Shown here in pieces: positions 53,700 through 63,551 of a DNA stretch of 64,000 nucleotides (positions are counted from its first letter, which is position 1; each line of letters begins with the position of its first letter). This DNA is from Rhizobiales bacterium 62-47. GTDB taxonomy: Bacteria; Pseudomonadota; Alphaproteobacteria; Rhizobiales; Xanthobacteraceae. The notes beneath the pieces were generated by a model, which did no database searches, had not been told where the DNA came from, and saw only the letters and a program-made list of their open reading frames with translations. The translations under genes and the position numbers were made by a program. The stretch is from contig MKVX01000002.1 in assembly GCA_001899255.1 (NCBI GenBank), positions 372,001-436,000 of the forward strand, read 5' to 3'.

Positions 53700-54734
53700 T
53701 CAGGCGGCCTTTTTCTTGGCGTTGATCAGCTTGCGGTTGATCAGGCATTCCGCGATCTGAATGGCGTTGAGCGCCGCTCCCTTGCGCAGATTGTCCGACA
53801 CGCACCACAGCACGAGACCGTTCTCGACCGTCGCATCTTCGCGGATACGGCTGATGTAGGTGGCATCCTCGCCCGCCGATTCATACGGCGTGACGTAACC
53901 GCCCGGCTCGCGCTTGTCGATCACCAGACAGCCCGGTGCCTTGCGCAGGATCTCGCGCGCTTCATCGGCGCTGATCGGATTCTCGAACTCGATGTTGACG
54001 GCCTCCGAGTGACCGATGAACACCGGCACCCGCACGCAAGTGGCAGTGAGTCTGATTTTGGGATCAAGAATCTTCTTGGTCTCCATCATCATCTTCCACT
54101 CTTCCTTGGTGTATCCGTCCTCCATGAACACGTCGATGTGCGGGATGACGTTGAAGGCGATACGCTTGGGGAATTTCTTTGTCACGAGATCGGTCGCCGT
54201 GTAGACCGCCTTGGTCTGCGCGAACAATTCGTCCATGCCTTCCTTGCCGGCGCCCGATACCGATTGATAGGTCGAGACGACCACGCGCTTGATCGTCGCC
54301 TTGTCGTGCAGCGGCTTCAGCGCCACGACGAGCTGCGCCGTCGAGCAGTTCGGATTGGCGATGATGTTCTTCTTTGTGAAGCCAGCCACCGCATCCGCAT
54401 TGACCTCGGGCACGATCAACGGCACGTCGGCGTCGTAGCGCCAGGCCGACGAGTTATCGATCACCACCGCGCCCTGCGCGCCGATCTTCGGCGACCACTC
54501 CTTGGACACGTCGCCGCCGGCCGACATCAGGCAGATGTCGACGTCGCTGAAATCGTAATTCTCGAGGGCTTTGACTTTCAGGGTGCGGTCGCCATACGAC
54601 ACTTCCGTGCCGACGCTGCGTCGCGAGGCCAGCGCCACGACTTCATCCGCCGGGAATTTGCGCTCATCGAGAATATTGAGCATTTCCCGTCCGACATTGC
54701 CGGTCGCCCCGGCCACCGCAACCTTGTAACCCAT
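53700..54734 (-). CDS. asd: Aspartate-semialdehyde dehydrogenase
   Basis: NADPH-dependent reduction of aspartyl phosphate, the branch point to lysine/DAP, threonine and methionine. The 344-residue product has GATGNVGREML at the N terminus, catalytic Cys130 in NPNCSTAQ, and RVPVFIGHSEAVNIEF near 235. It lies with leuCDB, as often in Rhizobiales. Confidence 0.97.
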   Translation of the reverse strand: MGYKVAVAGATGNVGREMLNILDERKFPADEVVALASRRSVGTEVSYGDRTLKVKALENYDFSDVDICLMSAGGDVSKEWSPKIGAQGAVVIDNSSAWRYDADVPLIVPEVNADAVAGFTKKNIIANPNCSTAQLVVALKPLHDKATIKRVVVSTYQSVSGAGKEGMDELFAQTKAVYTATDLVTKKFPKRIAFNVIPHIDVFMEDGYTKEEWKMMMETKKILDPKIRLTATCVRVPVFIGHSEAVNIEFENPISADEAREILRKAPGCLVIDKREPGGYVTPYESAGEDATYISRIREDATVENGLVLWCVSDNLRKGAALNAIQIAECLINRKLINAKKKAA

Positions 54735-55080
54735 CGTTCCATCTCCGAACCAAAATGCTCCGCCCCTGCACGCCAGCAGAGGCAGGCGGTGCGCTTCTAA
54801 GCGAGAAATGCCCGTAAGACAACGCCGGACGGCCCAAAGCGGCGATCCGGCTGCTTATTTGGGGTTGCGGGGCGTGTTTCGCCAGCTCGCAGGCCGGGAT
54901 TGCGCGTGGCGCGGCGGCGGCCGGAATCTAGGCGAGGCCGCCGGCGCAACCCGCTCGGGAGACACGCAACATTTTGACCAATCGGGCATTATTCTGGTCA
55001 GGTGTGACCCGAATGACCTTGTCGCCTGCGCGCGCTGGAAGCTAAAATACGCCAAACTTGCAATGCCCTATGAGGACACG
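54735..55080. other. Intergenic region between divergent asd and a small exported protein gene
   Basis: A 346 bp gap. It contains a TTGACC hexamer at 54974-54979 but no convincing -10 at the right spacing, and a GC-rich inverted stretch near 54913-54950. An in-frame extension of the downstream gene runs through it but lacks coding character. No RNA or repeat recognised. Confidence 0.5.
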
Positions 55081-55461
55081 ATGACCTTGAAACTGCTTGC
55101 CGCCAAGAACCTCGCCGCGATCCACCGTGCGGCTCTGCTGGTGGCGGTTGCCGCGCTGGCCGTCGGTGTCAGCGCGACGCATGCCGATGCGGCCAAGCGG
55201 AAAAACACCGACCGCGCCTATGCCCAGCGCGGCCCGAACGTGTCCTACCAGGCCGGCCCCCGGACCCGCATCTATGTCACCAAGCGCTCATGGCTCGACG
55301 CCGGCACCGAAGTGCTGCCCGGCGAGCGCAAGTTCCTCGATTACGCCATCCCGCCCGGCCCGTCGTTCGGCAACCAGAACATGAACCGCCCGCTGGACCG
55401 GCAGCCGCTCAGCCCGCCCTCCGATCTCGGCGGCTATCCGGAACGCATTCCGCTGTATTGA
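55081..55461 (+). CDS. Small exported protein of unknown function
   Basis: A 126-residue protein with an N-terminal membrane/signal segment (about 10-38, ending HADAA), followed by a soluble basic region with QAGPRTRIYVTKRSWLDAGTEVLPGERKFLDYA and a Pro-rich end. This YVTKRSWLDAGTEV-type motif recurs in small Bradyrhizobium exported proteins; function unknown. The ATG at 55081 has GAGGA upstream; one at 55063 is an alternative. Confidence 0.75.
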   Translation: MTLKLLAAKNLAAIHRAALLVAVAALAVGVSATHADAAKRKNTDRAYAQRGPNVSYQAGPRTRIYVTKRSWLDAGTEVLPGERKFLDYAIPPGPSFGNQNMNRPLDRQPLSPPSDLGGYPERIPLY

Positions 55462-55486
55462 TTCACGGCGAAAGCCGACACCAACG

Positions 55487-55520
55487 AAAAATGCCCGGCC
55501 AAGCCGGGCATTTTTATTTT
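55487..55520. terminator. Bidirectional terminator between the small exported protein gene and leuB
   Basis: ATGCCCGGC (55491-55499) pairs with GCCGGGCAT (55503-55511) around CAA, with A-run left and T-run right. Confidence 0.88.
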
Positions 55521-55537
55521 TGACGCCTCGAGCAGCC

Positions 55538-56650
55538 TCAGCCGTGCAACGCCTGCACTTCCTTGAGGATGGCCTCGCCCATCTGGGCCGTCGAGACGAT
55601 GGTCGCGCCGTCCGACTTGAGATCGGCCGTCCGCAGGCCCTTGGCGAGCACGGCGGCGATGGCCTGATCGAGCTTGTCGGCCAGCGCGCCCATGTCGAAC
55701 GAATAGCGCAGCGCCATGCCGAACGACGCCAGCATCGCGATCGGATTGGCCTTGCCCTGACCAGCGATGTCCGGCGCGGAACCGTGCACCGGCTCGTAGA
55801 GCGCCTTGCGCTTCTGTGTCTTGACGTCGGTTTCGCCGAGCGAGGCCGATGGCAGCATGCCGAGCGAACCGGTCAGCATCGCCGCGATATCCGACAGCAT
55901 GTCGCCGAACAGATTGTCGGTGACGATGACGTCGAACTGCTTGGGCCAGCGCACCAGCTGCATGCCGCCGGAGTCGGCGAGCTGATGCTCGAGCGTGACA
56001 TCCTTGTATTCGCGCTGATGCACTTGCGTCACCACCTCGTTCCAAAGCACGCCGCTCTTCATGACGTTGCGCTTTTCCATCGAGGTCAGCTTGTTGCGGC
56101 GCTTGCGCGCCAGATCGAACGCGACGCGGGCAATGCGCTCAATCTCGTAGGTGTCGTACACTTGGGTATCGACGGCGCGCTTCTGGCCGTTGCCGAGATC
56201 GGTAATCGTCTTCGGCTCGCCGAAATAGACGCCGCCGGTGAGCTCGCGCACGATCATGATGTCGAGCCCCTCGACCACTTCTGGCTTGAGGCTGGAGGCT
56301 TGCGCCAGCGCCGGATAGCAGATCGCCGGGCGCAAGTTGGCAAACAGCGAGAGGTCTTTGCGCAGCCGCAGAAGTCCCGCCTCCGGCCGGACCTCGTAAG
56401 GCACCGGGTCCCACTTCGGGCCGCCCACGGCGCCGAACAGCACCGCATCGGCGGCAACCGCCTTGGCCATGGTGGCGTCGGTGATGCTCACCTTGTCGGC
56501 GTCATACGACGCGCCGCCGACCAGCCCCTGATCGATCTCGAAACGCGCGATCCCTTGGGCGTTGAGCCAGTCGATCATGCGTTTCACCTCGGCCATCACT
56601 TCGGGGCCGATGCCGTCGCCGGGAAGAAGAAGCAGCTTGTGGGTCGCCAT
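55538..56650 (-). CDS. leuB: 3-isopropylmalate dehydrogenase
   Basis: NAD-dependent oxidative decarboxylation in leucine synthesis. The 370-residue product has [16 protein letters not shown], the substrate arginines in [23 protein letters not shown] and the metal-binding [13 protein letters not shown]. Typical length. Completes the leuC-leuD-leuB set of this window; leuA is elsewhere. Confidence 0.98.
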   Translation of the reverse strand: MATHKLLLLPGDGIGPEVMAEVKRMIDWLNAQGIARFEIDQGLVGGASYDADKVSITDATMAKAVAADAVLFGAVGGPKWDPVPYEVRPEAGLLRLRKDLSLFANLRPAICYPALAQASSLKPEVVEGLDIMIVRELTGGVYFGEPKTITDLGNGQKRAVDTQVYDTYEIERIARVAFDLARKRRNKLTSMEKRNVMKSGVLWNEVVTQVHQREYKDVTLEHQLADSGGMQLVRWPKQFDVIVTDNLFGDMLSDIAAMLTGSLGMLPSASLGETDVKTQKRKALYEPVHGSAPDIAGQGKANPIAMLASFGMALRYSFDMGALADKLDQAIAAVLAKGLRTADLKSDGATIVSTAQMGEAILKEVQALHG

Positions 56651-56802
56651 GATCGCCTTTGCCTAATGAAATTGTCGGGTATGCACGAAACGTGCGGGAT
56701 TGCTAAAGCGCCGTTGCGCAATTGGCAAGACACCCTTGTCCGCCGCGCGCTGTGCAAGCCGGGGTGATGCTGCCACAATAACCGCCCCCACCGGAGCTGC
56801 CT

Positions 56803-58002
56803 GTGACCACCCCGAAATCACCCTCGCAAGTTGCACATATCGCGCGACTATTGCTCATCCTTTCGTTGGCACCGACCATCGGCCTCGGCATCGGACGTTT
56901 CGTCTACTCGCTGGTGCTGCCGGACATGCGCGAGTCGCTGGGCTGGTCGTATTCGGCCGCTGGTTTCATGAATACCATCAACGCCGCGGGCTATCTCGCC
57001 GGTGCACTGGTGGCATCCCGGCTCTGCAACCGGTTTGGCCTGTACCGGGTGCTGCGCGACGGGACGCTGGCCTGTATCGCGGCACTGATCCTGTCAGGAT
57101 TGTCCGGCAACTTCATCCTGCTGAGTTTCGCCCGCCTGCTGATCGGCGTCGGCGCAGCGGTGGCCTTCATCGCCGGCGGGGCGCTGGCGGCCACGCTGGT
57201 CCAATCGCAGCCGGCGCGGGCGAGCCTGCTGCTCAGCCTGTTTTATGCCGGCCCCGGCATAGGCATCCTCGCCTCCGGCCTGCTGGCCCCGTTCATGCTC
57301 CAGATCTTCGGTCCGGGGTCGTGGTGGCTGGTCTGGCTCGCCATGGCGCTCATCTCCATGGCGATGATGACGCTGTTACTGCTCAATCCGGTCGACATCC
57401 CGGCAACGGTCGACGATGCCTCGCCGGGCAGGTTCGCCATCAGGCCAGTGCTGGTCTATCTCGCGGGCTATTTCCTGTTCGGTGCGGGCTACATCGCCTA
57501 CATGACATTCATGATTGCGTTCGTGCGCGACGCCGGTGGCAGCGCTGCGGCGCAAAGTGCCTTCTGGTGCCTGATCGGCTTCAGCGCATTCGCCTCGCCG
57601 TGGGTCTGGCGCGGCGTGCTGGCGCGCGGGCAAAGCGGCACCAGCACGGCGATCATCCTCGGGTTCAATGCCGTCGGCGCTGCGCTGCCGCTGTTCAGCC
57701 AATCCGCGGCGATGCTTGCGCTCTCGGCCGTGGTGTTCGGCGTCGCATTCTTCGCGGTGGTGACCGCGACGACGGCCTTCGTTCGCTTCAACTATCCCTC
57801 GACGCTGTGGCCATCGGCCATCGCGGCAATGACCGTGGCTTTCGGCATCGGACAAACGCTCGGACCGATCGCCACCGGTTTCATCACCGACGCGACCGGC
57901 AGCCTGACCGCCGGTCTCGGCGTGTCAGCCGCAGCTCTGGTGATCGGAGCCGCCGCTACGGCATTCCAGCGGCGGCTCGATCGTCCGAAAACCGCCGGCT
58001 GA
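56803..58002 (+). CDS. MFS transporter, YbfB/YjiJ family
   Basis: A 399-residue transporter with 12 predicted membrane helices; the first motif GLGIGRFVYSLVLPDMRESLGWSYSAAGFMNTINAAGYLAGAL is characteristic of YbfB/YjiJ-type MFS proteins. GTG start at 56803 with GGAG upstream. Substrate unknown; these are usually annotated as sugar or drug efflux types without proof. It ends 20 bp before the convergent sodC. Confidence 0.9.
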   Translation: MTTPKSPSQVAHIARLLLILSLAPTIGLGIGRFVYSLVLPDMRESLGWSYSAAGFMNTINAAGYLAGALVASRLCNRFGLYRVLRDGTLACIAALILSGLSGNFILLSFARLLIGVGAAVAFIAGGALAATLVQSQPARASLLLSLFYAGPGIGILASGLLAPFMLQIFGPGSWWLVWLAMALISMAMMTLLLLNPVDIPATVDDASPGRFAIRPVLVYLAGYFLFGAGYIAYMTFMIAFVRDAGGSAAAQSAFWCLIGFSAFASPWVWRGVLARGQSGTSTAIILGFNAVGAALPLFSQSAAMLALSAVVFGVAFFAVVTATTAFVRFNYPSTLWPSAIAAMTVAFGIGQTLGPIATGFITDATGSLTAGLGVSAAALVIGAAATAFQRRLDRPKTAG

Positions 58003-58021
58003 TCGCGCACGCGCAATCCGC

Positions 58022-58549
58022 TTACGGCTGGATGACACCGCAGGCGATGCGCCCGCCGGCGTTGCCGGTCGGATCGGTCTTGTAGTCGTCGACGGTCGCG
58101 TGAATGACCAGCGCGGTACCTTCCGGCTTGAACAGCGAATTCGCAGCCGCCTTGTCGAGCGACACCGCATTGTTGACCACTTCCAGTTTCAATTCGCCGG
58201 ACGCGGGGATGTCGAGATTGGGCATATCGCCCGCGTGGTGACCGTCGGCCGCCATCATGCCGTGCTTCTTGCTTTGCGGATTGAAGTGTCCGCCTGCGGA
58301 ATTGAACGGCGGCTCGCACTTGCCGACGGCATGGACATGAAAAGCATGACCACCCGGCGGCAGGCCCTTCAGCGCCACCTTCAGCAGCACACCGTCGCTG
58401 ACCGCCACGAGGTCGACGTTGCCGACATCCGCGCCTTCGGCATTCTTCATCTGTGCCTTTGCAGTTTGGGCCTTGGCCTCACCGGCCATCGCTCCCGCAA
58501 ACGCAAGACAAGAGACAATCGCTGTAGCGCATACAGTGCGAAAACGCAT
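58022..58549 (-). CDS. sodC: Superoxide dismutase [Cu-Zn], periplasmic
   Basis: Converts superoxide to hydrogen peroxide in the periplasm. The 175-residue product has a signal peptide (about 1-27, ending EAKA), copper ligands HAFHVHAVGKC, the zinc region GGHFNPQSKKHG, and the C-terminal GNAGGRIACGVI with the disulfide Cys. Start at 58549 fixed by GGAGG five bases upstream. Lies downstream of the Mo oxidoreductase/cytochrome pair on the same strand. Confidence 0.96.
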   Translation of the reverse strand: MRFRTVCATAIVSCLAFAGAMAGEAKAQTAKAQMKNAEGADVGNVDLVAVSDGVLLKVALKGLPPGGHAFHVHAVGKCEPPFNSAGGHFNPQSKKHGMMAADGHHAGDMPNLDIPASGELKLEVVNNAVSLDKAAANSLFKPEGTALVIHATVDDYKTDPTGNAGGRIACGVIQP

Positions 58550-58692
58550 AAAGACCTCCGTGATCAGATCGGGGCAGACTTTCACCCGCAAAGGTTGGCA
58601 CTGTAGCAGGGAACTGCGCAGGCGACCATTCGCCGCACGACCGCAATCGTTCGGGCACGCGTGCAAAATTGTAGTGGTCGGGAGTTGGGGCT

Positions 58693-59475
58693 TTAGCTGC
58701 CGCTGAACGAATTGTAGCCCATGTCCTCCCAATAGCCGCCCTTGTAGTCGTTGGTGACTTCCATCGAGACGACGTATTTGGGATTCTTGAAGCCAAGCTT
58801 GGTCGGAATCCGAATTTTCATCGGATAGCCGTAAGCGCGCGGCAGGATCTCGTCGGCAAACTTGAAGGTCATCTGGGTTTGCGGATGCAGCGCGGTCGGC
58901 ATATCGATCGGGCTGGTGTAACCCTCGGCGCAACGAAACCAGCAATATTTGGCCCGGGTGTCGGCGCCGACCAGCTTGAGGAAATCGCGCAACGGCGTGC
59001 CGGTCCAGCTCCCGATCGCACTCCAGCCTTCGACGCAGATGTGCCGCGTCACCTGCTTGACCTGCGGCAGCTGGTACAGCTCATCGAGCGTCCACGCCTT
59101 CTTGTTCTCGACCAGCCCGCTGACTTCGAAACGATAGTCCTTGCCGTCGATATCCGGCGCTTCGTCCTCGCTGTAATAAGCATTGAAGGGAAATGGTTTG
59201 GTGATCGCGCTTTCGGCGAACGTCGGCGCCAGCGTATTCGGGTTGAAGATTAGCGCCTGCACCGCGTCGTTGAACTTCGACACGTGCTTGAGCAGGTCCT
59301 CCGCCGACGAACTGTCGACGACATCGCAGCCGGTCAGCATGGACAGCGCGCCGAGACTGGCTCCGCCGGTGATGAAGCGCCGCCGCGTCAGGTCCGGCAT
59401 CAGTTTGGCGGCGTCCTTGACCAGCAGCGTCTTGTCGACACCGGGGATCAACAATGAGCGGATGCGACCCATCAT
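58693..59475 (-). CDS. Molybdopterin-dependent oxidoreductase, sulfite oxidase-like, Tat-exported
   Basis: A 260-residue protein of the oxidoreductase molybdopterin-binding (sulfite oxidase/MsrP) superfamily. It carries a Tat motif RRRFITGG at 31-38 and, just after the hydrophobic stretch, MLTGC at 46-50, which resembles a lipobox; Cys147 in RHICVEGWSAIGSW is the expected molybdenum ligand. The 30-residue N-terminal extension before the RR motif is longer than usual. Paired with a cytochrome b 7 bp upstream, so electrons probably pass to or from the quinone pool. Substrate unknown. Confidence 0.9.
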   Translation of the reverse strand: MMGRIRSLLIPGVDKTLLVKDAAKLMPDLTRRRFITGGASLGALSMLTGCDVVDSSSAEDLLKHVSKFNDAVQALIFNPNTLAPTFAESAITKPFPFNAYYSEDEAPDIDGKDYRFEVSGLVENKKAWTLDELYQLPQVKQVTRHICVEGWSAIGSWTGTPLRDFLKLVGADTRAKYCWFRCAEGYTSPIDMPTALHPQTQMTFKFADEILPRAYGYPMKIRIPTKLGFKNPKYVVSMEVTNDYKGGYWEDMGYNSFSGS

Positions 59476-59482
59476 ATTCTCC

Positions 59483-60136
59483 TCAACGGCCGATGATCAT
59501 GGCGCGCAGGCTCTTCGGAACCAGTATCGCGAGCGCAACATGCACGATCAGGAAGCCGACGATGCTGGCCATCGCGACGAAATGCACATAGCGCGCCGTG
59601 TCGTAACCGCCGAAGATCGCGGTCAGCCATTGCAACTGCACCGGCTTCCAGATCGACAATCCGGACAGCACGATGACGATGCCGACGACGATGATGCCGG
59701 CATACAGCAGCTTCTGCACATAGTTGTATCTGGAGAGATCGTCATGCGACAGACGCCCGGTCAATGCCGCCCTGGTGTCGCCGATGACGCCATCGACGGT
59801 GATCGGCAGCAGCTTGCGGCGGAAGCGGCCGGTCGCGACGCCGAGCGTCAAATAGATCAGGCCGTTGACCATCAACAGCCACATCGCCGCGAAGTGCCAC
59901 AGCAGCCCGCCACCGAGCCAGCCGCCGAGCGTGATCGAGGACGGGAAGACGAAGTCGAACAGAGGCGAGGCGTTATAGATCTGCCAGCCTGACATGATCA
60001 TGAGGACCATCGCCACGGCGTTGATCCAATGCAGCATTCGCACCCATGCCGGCTGGATGATTTTTTGAGAGCCAACAACCTGCGGTTCCTGCTGCGCCTC
60101 GAAAGCTGGGGTGATCGTGGACATGGCTGCCTTCAT
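59483..60136 (-). CDS. Cytochrome b/b6-type membrane subunit (cytochrome b561 family)
   Basis: A 217-residue di-heme membrane protein with four helices and candidate heme-ligand His residues in MLHWINAVAMVLMIMSGW, LLWHFAAMWLLMVNGLIYL, RYVHFVAMAS and FLIVHVAL. It matches the membrane cytochrome subunits that partner periplasmic molybdenum enzymes. Its stop lies 7 bp before the Mo oxidoreductase start, so the two form an operon. Start may be 60136 or 60124. Confidence 0.88.
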   Translation of the reverse strand: MKAAMSTITPAFEAQQEPQVVGSQKIIQPAWVRMLHWINAVAMVLMIMSGWQIYNASPLFDFVFPSSITLGGWLGGGLLWHFAAMWLLMVNGLIYLTLGVATGRFRRKLLPITVDGVIGDTRAALTGRLSHDDLSRYNYVQKLLYAGIIVVGIVIVLSGLSIWKPVQLQWLTAIFGGYDTARYVHFVAMASIVGFLIVHVALAILVPKSLRAMIIGR

Positions 60137-60225
60137 CTCGCTGACACGCCGTTATACGCCCGTACCGGTGAATTGTTACGTCCCTCAGCCTATCACTGAC
60201 CGCCAAACCGGTCATTGGCGGTCAC

Positions 60226-60255
60226 AAAAAAGCGAGCCGGGTCGCCCCGGCTCGC
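60226..60255 (-). terminator. Intrinsic terminator of the fasciclin gene
   Basis: GCGAGCCGGG (60232-60241) pairs perfectly with CCCGGCTCGC (60246-60255), 4-base loop, followed on the minus strand by six T residues. Confidence 0.9.
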
Positions 60256-60298
60256 AACGCGCGTCCCGTGGGGACGAACGGGGGTGGCGACGCGCGCT

Positions 60299-60874
60299 TT
60301 ACGGCATCAACACGGTGTCGACGACATGGATGACGCCATTCGACTGGTTGACGTTCGGGATGGTCACCGTCGACATGCCGCCCTTGGCGTCGACCAGCAT
60401 GACCTGCCCGCCGGAGTTCCTGACCGTCAACGTCTCTCCTTCGACGGTCTTCAATTTCTTGCCGTCGGTCAGCGCCGACGCCTGCAGACGGCCCGGCACG
60501 ACGTGATAGGTCAGGATCTTGGTCAGAGTGGCCTTGCTCTCCGGCTTGACCAGCGTTTCGACGGTGCCCGGCGGCAACTTGCCGAACGCCGCATTGGTCG
60601 GCGCAAACACCGTGAACGGTCCCGGCCCTTCAAGCGTCTTGACCAGGCCTGCCGCCTTCACCGCAGCAACCAGCGTGGTGTGATCCTTGGAGTTGACGGC
60701 GTTCTGGATGATGTTCTTCGACGGATACATCGGCGCGCCGCCGACCATCACCGTCTTGTCGCTCGACATCTCGCTCTTCATCTTGTCTTTGGCAACCGCA
60801 GGCGCGATGGCCGTCGCGGTCAATGCCAGCGCACCGAGTGCCGCGGCCGACAGAAATGCAATACGCTTCGACAT
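60299..60874 (-). CDS. Exported fasciclin (FAS1) domain protein
   Basis: A 191-residue protein with a signal peptide (about 1-28, ending PAVAK) and one FAS1 domain: NIIQNAVNSKDHTTLVAAVKAAGL, GPGPFTVFAPTNAAFGKLP, LTYHVVPGRL and NGVIHVVDTVLMP. FAS1 proteins mediate adhesion or surface interactions; bacterial ones are often induced in biofilm or symbiosis, but the role here is unknown. GGGAG precedes the ATG. Monocistronic, with its own terminator. Confidence 0.95.
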   Translation of the reverse strand: MSKRIAFLSAAALGALALTATAIAPAVAKDKMKSEMSSDKTVMVGGAPMYPSKNIIQNAVNSKDHTTLVAAVKAAGLVKTLEGPGPFTVFAPTNAAFGKLPPGTVETLVKPESKATLTKILTYHVVPGRLQASALTDGKKLKTVEGETLTVRNSGGQVMLVDAKGGMSTVTIPNVNQSNGVIHVVDTVLMP

Positions 60875-61146
60875 GGAAACTCTCCCAATGAATTTGCGAT
60901 CACCCACAGACATCCGCGGGCGCGATTGAGCTTGCAACAACGAACCTGCGCAGCATCCGCAAACCGGTCTGCGTCGTTGTCGGCGGAGCTACGGAGACGT
61001 TTCAGAAGCAGTTTCAGGGAATATTTTTTGTCGCACCTGAAACTTTTCCGGCTTTGGCAAGTAGGCGCGAGCGCCTCGCGTCCCCTGAGAGGACGGTGCA
61101 GCGGCGCACCGCCTCATGCAGTTTCATTCAAATCGTCTGCATCAGA

Positions 61147-61905
61147 CTACTGATGCTGCGCCATCGCCACGAAACTGCGATTCCACGTCGGGCTGATGAG
61201 AATTTCATTGACGCAAACATGCGGCGGCATGCTGGCGACGAAGGCGATGGTGCGGCCGAGATCGTCGGGCTGCAACATGCGTGCCTGCTCCTCCGCGCTC
61301 GGCACCACCGGACGCAACTTGAGAATCGGCGTTGCCACTTCGGCCGGCGACAGGCAGCAGGCGCGCAAGCCGTTGACGCACTCATCCATGTTGAAGGAAT
61401 GCGTCAGCGCCAGCACCGCATGCTTGGTGGTGGTGTAGGCCGGCCCCGGCATTTTCGAGACATGACGCCCGGCCCACGACGCGACATTGATGATGCAGCC
61501 GTCCTGCTGCGCGCGCATCGCCGGCAACACGGCGCGCATGCAATACAGCACGCCGTTGAGATTGATCTCGACCAGCTTGTCCCAACCGGAGATGTCCATA
61601 TCGGCCCAACTGCGCTTCGGCACATTGATGCCGGCGCTGTTGACCAGAAGATCGATGCGGCCATGCCTGGCGAGAATGTGTCGTGCCGCGACATCGACGG
61701 CAGCCGCGTCACTGACATCGAGCGGCAGCGCTTCGGCGTTGCCACCTTTGGCGTTGATGCCTGCCGCCACCGCGTCCAACGCATCCTTGCGCCGCCCGGA
61801 GACGATCACCGTCCAGCCTTCCGCCGCCAGCGCTTCAGCCCCGGCCTGCCCGATGCCGCTGCCGCCGCCGGTCACCCACGCCACGCGTGTCTTGTTCTTG
61901 CTCAT
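61147..61905 (-). CDS. SDR-family NAD(P)-dependent oxidoreductase
   Basis: A 252-residue short-chain dehydrogenase with TGGGSGIGQAGAEALA cofactor motif, NSAG, and the YTTTKHA active-site Tyr/Lys. The C-terminal part (DECVNGLRACCLSPAEVATPILKLRP) resembles 3-oxoacyl-ACP reductase-like enzymes of unknown substrate. It is divergent from the malonyl-CoA synthase gene with 101 bp between, so shared regulation is possible. Confidence 0.88.
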   Translation of the reverse strand: MSKNKTRVAWVTGGGSGIGQAGAEALAAEGWTVIVSGRRKDALDAVAAGINAKGGNAEALPLDVSDAAAVDVAARHILARHGRIDLLVNSAGINVPKRSWADMDISGWDKLVEINLNGVLYCMRAVLPAMRAQQDGCIINVASWAGRHVSKMPGPAYTTTKHAVLALTHSFNMDECVNGLRACCLSPAEVATPILKLRPVVPSAEEQARMLQPDDLGRTIAFVASMPPHVCVNEILISPTWNRSFVAMAQHQ

Positions 61906-62006
61906 TTCCGCCCGCCTTTGTTGCTTTGTCCAGCACGTCTTTGCTATTGAAACGAGATCAATCCCGCCGGAACATCCGCTCCAGCTCATCCACTTTGGAA
62001 TGATGC

Positions 62007-63545
62007 ATGAACACGCCGATCAACGCTACCGCGAACGCCAACCTGTTTTCCCGCCTGTTCGACAATCTCGACGATCCCGCCCGGCTGGCGATCGAGACGG
62101 CCGACGGCAAGCGCATCAGCTACGGCGACCTGATCGGGCGATCGGGACAGATCGCAAATCTGCTGGTGGCCCGCGGAGTCAAGATCGGCGACCGCGTCGC
62201 CGTGCAGGTCGAGAAATCGGTTCAAAACCTGATCCTGTATCTCGCCGTGGTGCGTGCAGGCGCCATCTATCTGCCGCTCAACACCGCCTACACGCTCAAC
62301 GAACTGACCTACTTCATCACCGACGCCGAACCGTCTTTGGTGGTGTGCGATCCGGCCAAGGCCGACGGCATTCGCGCTATCGCGCAGAAGGTCAACGCCA
62401 AGGTCGAGACGCTGGATGCAAGCGGCAACGGTTCGCTCACTGACGCCGCCGACCGCGAAAAAAGCGAGTTCACCACGGTGCAGCGAGCCAACGACGATCT
62501 CGCAGCGATCCTCTACACGTCCGGCACCACCGGCCGCTCCAAGGGCGCCATGCTGTCGCACGACAACCTGGCATCGAACTCGCTGACGCTGGTGGACTAC
62601 TGGCGCTTCACCGACAAGGACGTGCTGATCCACGCACTGCCTATCTATCATACCCACGGCCTGTTCGTGGCCAGCAACGTCACGCTGTTCGCGCGCGCCT
62701 CGATGATCTTCCTGCCGAAACTCGATCCCGAGCAGATCATCAAGCTGATGCCGCGCGCCACCGCGCTGATGGGCGTGCCGACCTTCTATACGCGCCTGCT
62801 GCGAAGCCCGAATCTGACGAAGGAAGCGACCAGTCACATGCGGCTGTTCGTGTCCGGCTCGGCGCCGCTGTTGGCCGACACCCATCGCGAGTGGTCGGCG
62901 CGCACCGGGCACGCCGTGCTCGAGCGCTACGGCATGACCGAAACCAACATGAACACCTCGAACCCCTACGACGGCGAACGCGTTCCCGGCGCAGTCGGCT
63001 TCCCCCTGCCCGGCGTTTCCGCGCGCGTGGTCGATCCGGAAACCGGCAAACCGCTCAAGGCCGACGAGATCGGGATGATCGAGGTCAAAGGCCCGAATGT
63101 GTTTAAAGGCTACTGGCGCATGCCGGAGAAGACCAAATCGGAATTCCGCGACGACGGCTTCTTCATCACCGGCGATCTCGGCAAGATCGATGCCAAGGGC
63201 TACGTGCATATCGTCGGCCGCGGCAAGGACCTGGTGATCTCCGGCGGCTTTAACGTGTATCCGAAAGAGATCGAGAGCGAGATCGACGCCATCGACGGCG
63301 TCGTCGAGTCCGCTGTGATCGGCGTGCCGCATGCTGATTTCGGCGAAGGCGTCACCGCCGTGGTGGTGCCGCAGAAGGGTGCGACGCTCGATGAGGCCGC
63401 AATCCTGCGCGCGCTCGATGGACGACTCGCCAAGTTCAAGATGCCGAAGCGGGTGCTGTTCGAAGACGATCTGCCGCGCAACACCATGGGCAAGGTGCAG
63501 AAGAACATCCTGCGCGACAAGTACAAGGATCTCTACAAGAAGTGA
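62007..63545 (+). CDS. matB: Malonyl-CoA synthase (acyl-adenylate-forming)
   Basis: Activates malonate to malonyl-CoA with ATP. The 512-residue protein has the AMP-binding motif LYTSGTTGRSKGAM, YGMTETNMNTSNPYDGERVPG (a MatB-type A5 region), GDLGKIDAKGY and the catalytic Lys in RNTMGKVQKN. Assignment to malonate among acyl-CoA synthetases rests on overall resemblance to rhizobial MatB. No matA or matC is adjacent, so malonate use would depend on genes elsewhere. Confidence 0.85.
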   Translation: MNTPINATANANLFSRLFDNLDDPARLAIETADGKRISYGDLIGRSGQIANLLVARGVKIGDRVAVQVEKSVQNLILYLAVVRAGAIYLPLNTAYTLNELTYFITDAEPSLVVCDPAKADGIRAIAQKVNAKVETLDASGNGSLTDAADREKSEFTTVQRANDDLAAILYTSGTTGRSKGAMLSHDNLASNSLTLVDYWRFTDKDVLIHALPIYHTHGLFVASNVTLFARASMIFLPKLDPEQIIKLMPRATALMGVPTFYTRLLRSPNLTKEATSHMRLFVSGSAPLLADTHREWSARTGHAVLERYGMTETNMNTSNPYDGERVPGAVGFPLPGVSARVVDPETGKPLKADEIGMIEVKGPNVFKGYWRMPEKTKSEFRDDGFFITGDLGKIDAKGYVHIVGRGKDLVISGGFNVYPKEIESEIDAIDGVVESAVIGVPHADFGEGVTAVVVPQKGATLDEAAILRALDGRLAKFKMPKRVLFEDDLPRNTMGKVQKNILRDKYKDLYKK

Positions 63546-63551
63546 TTCGGA

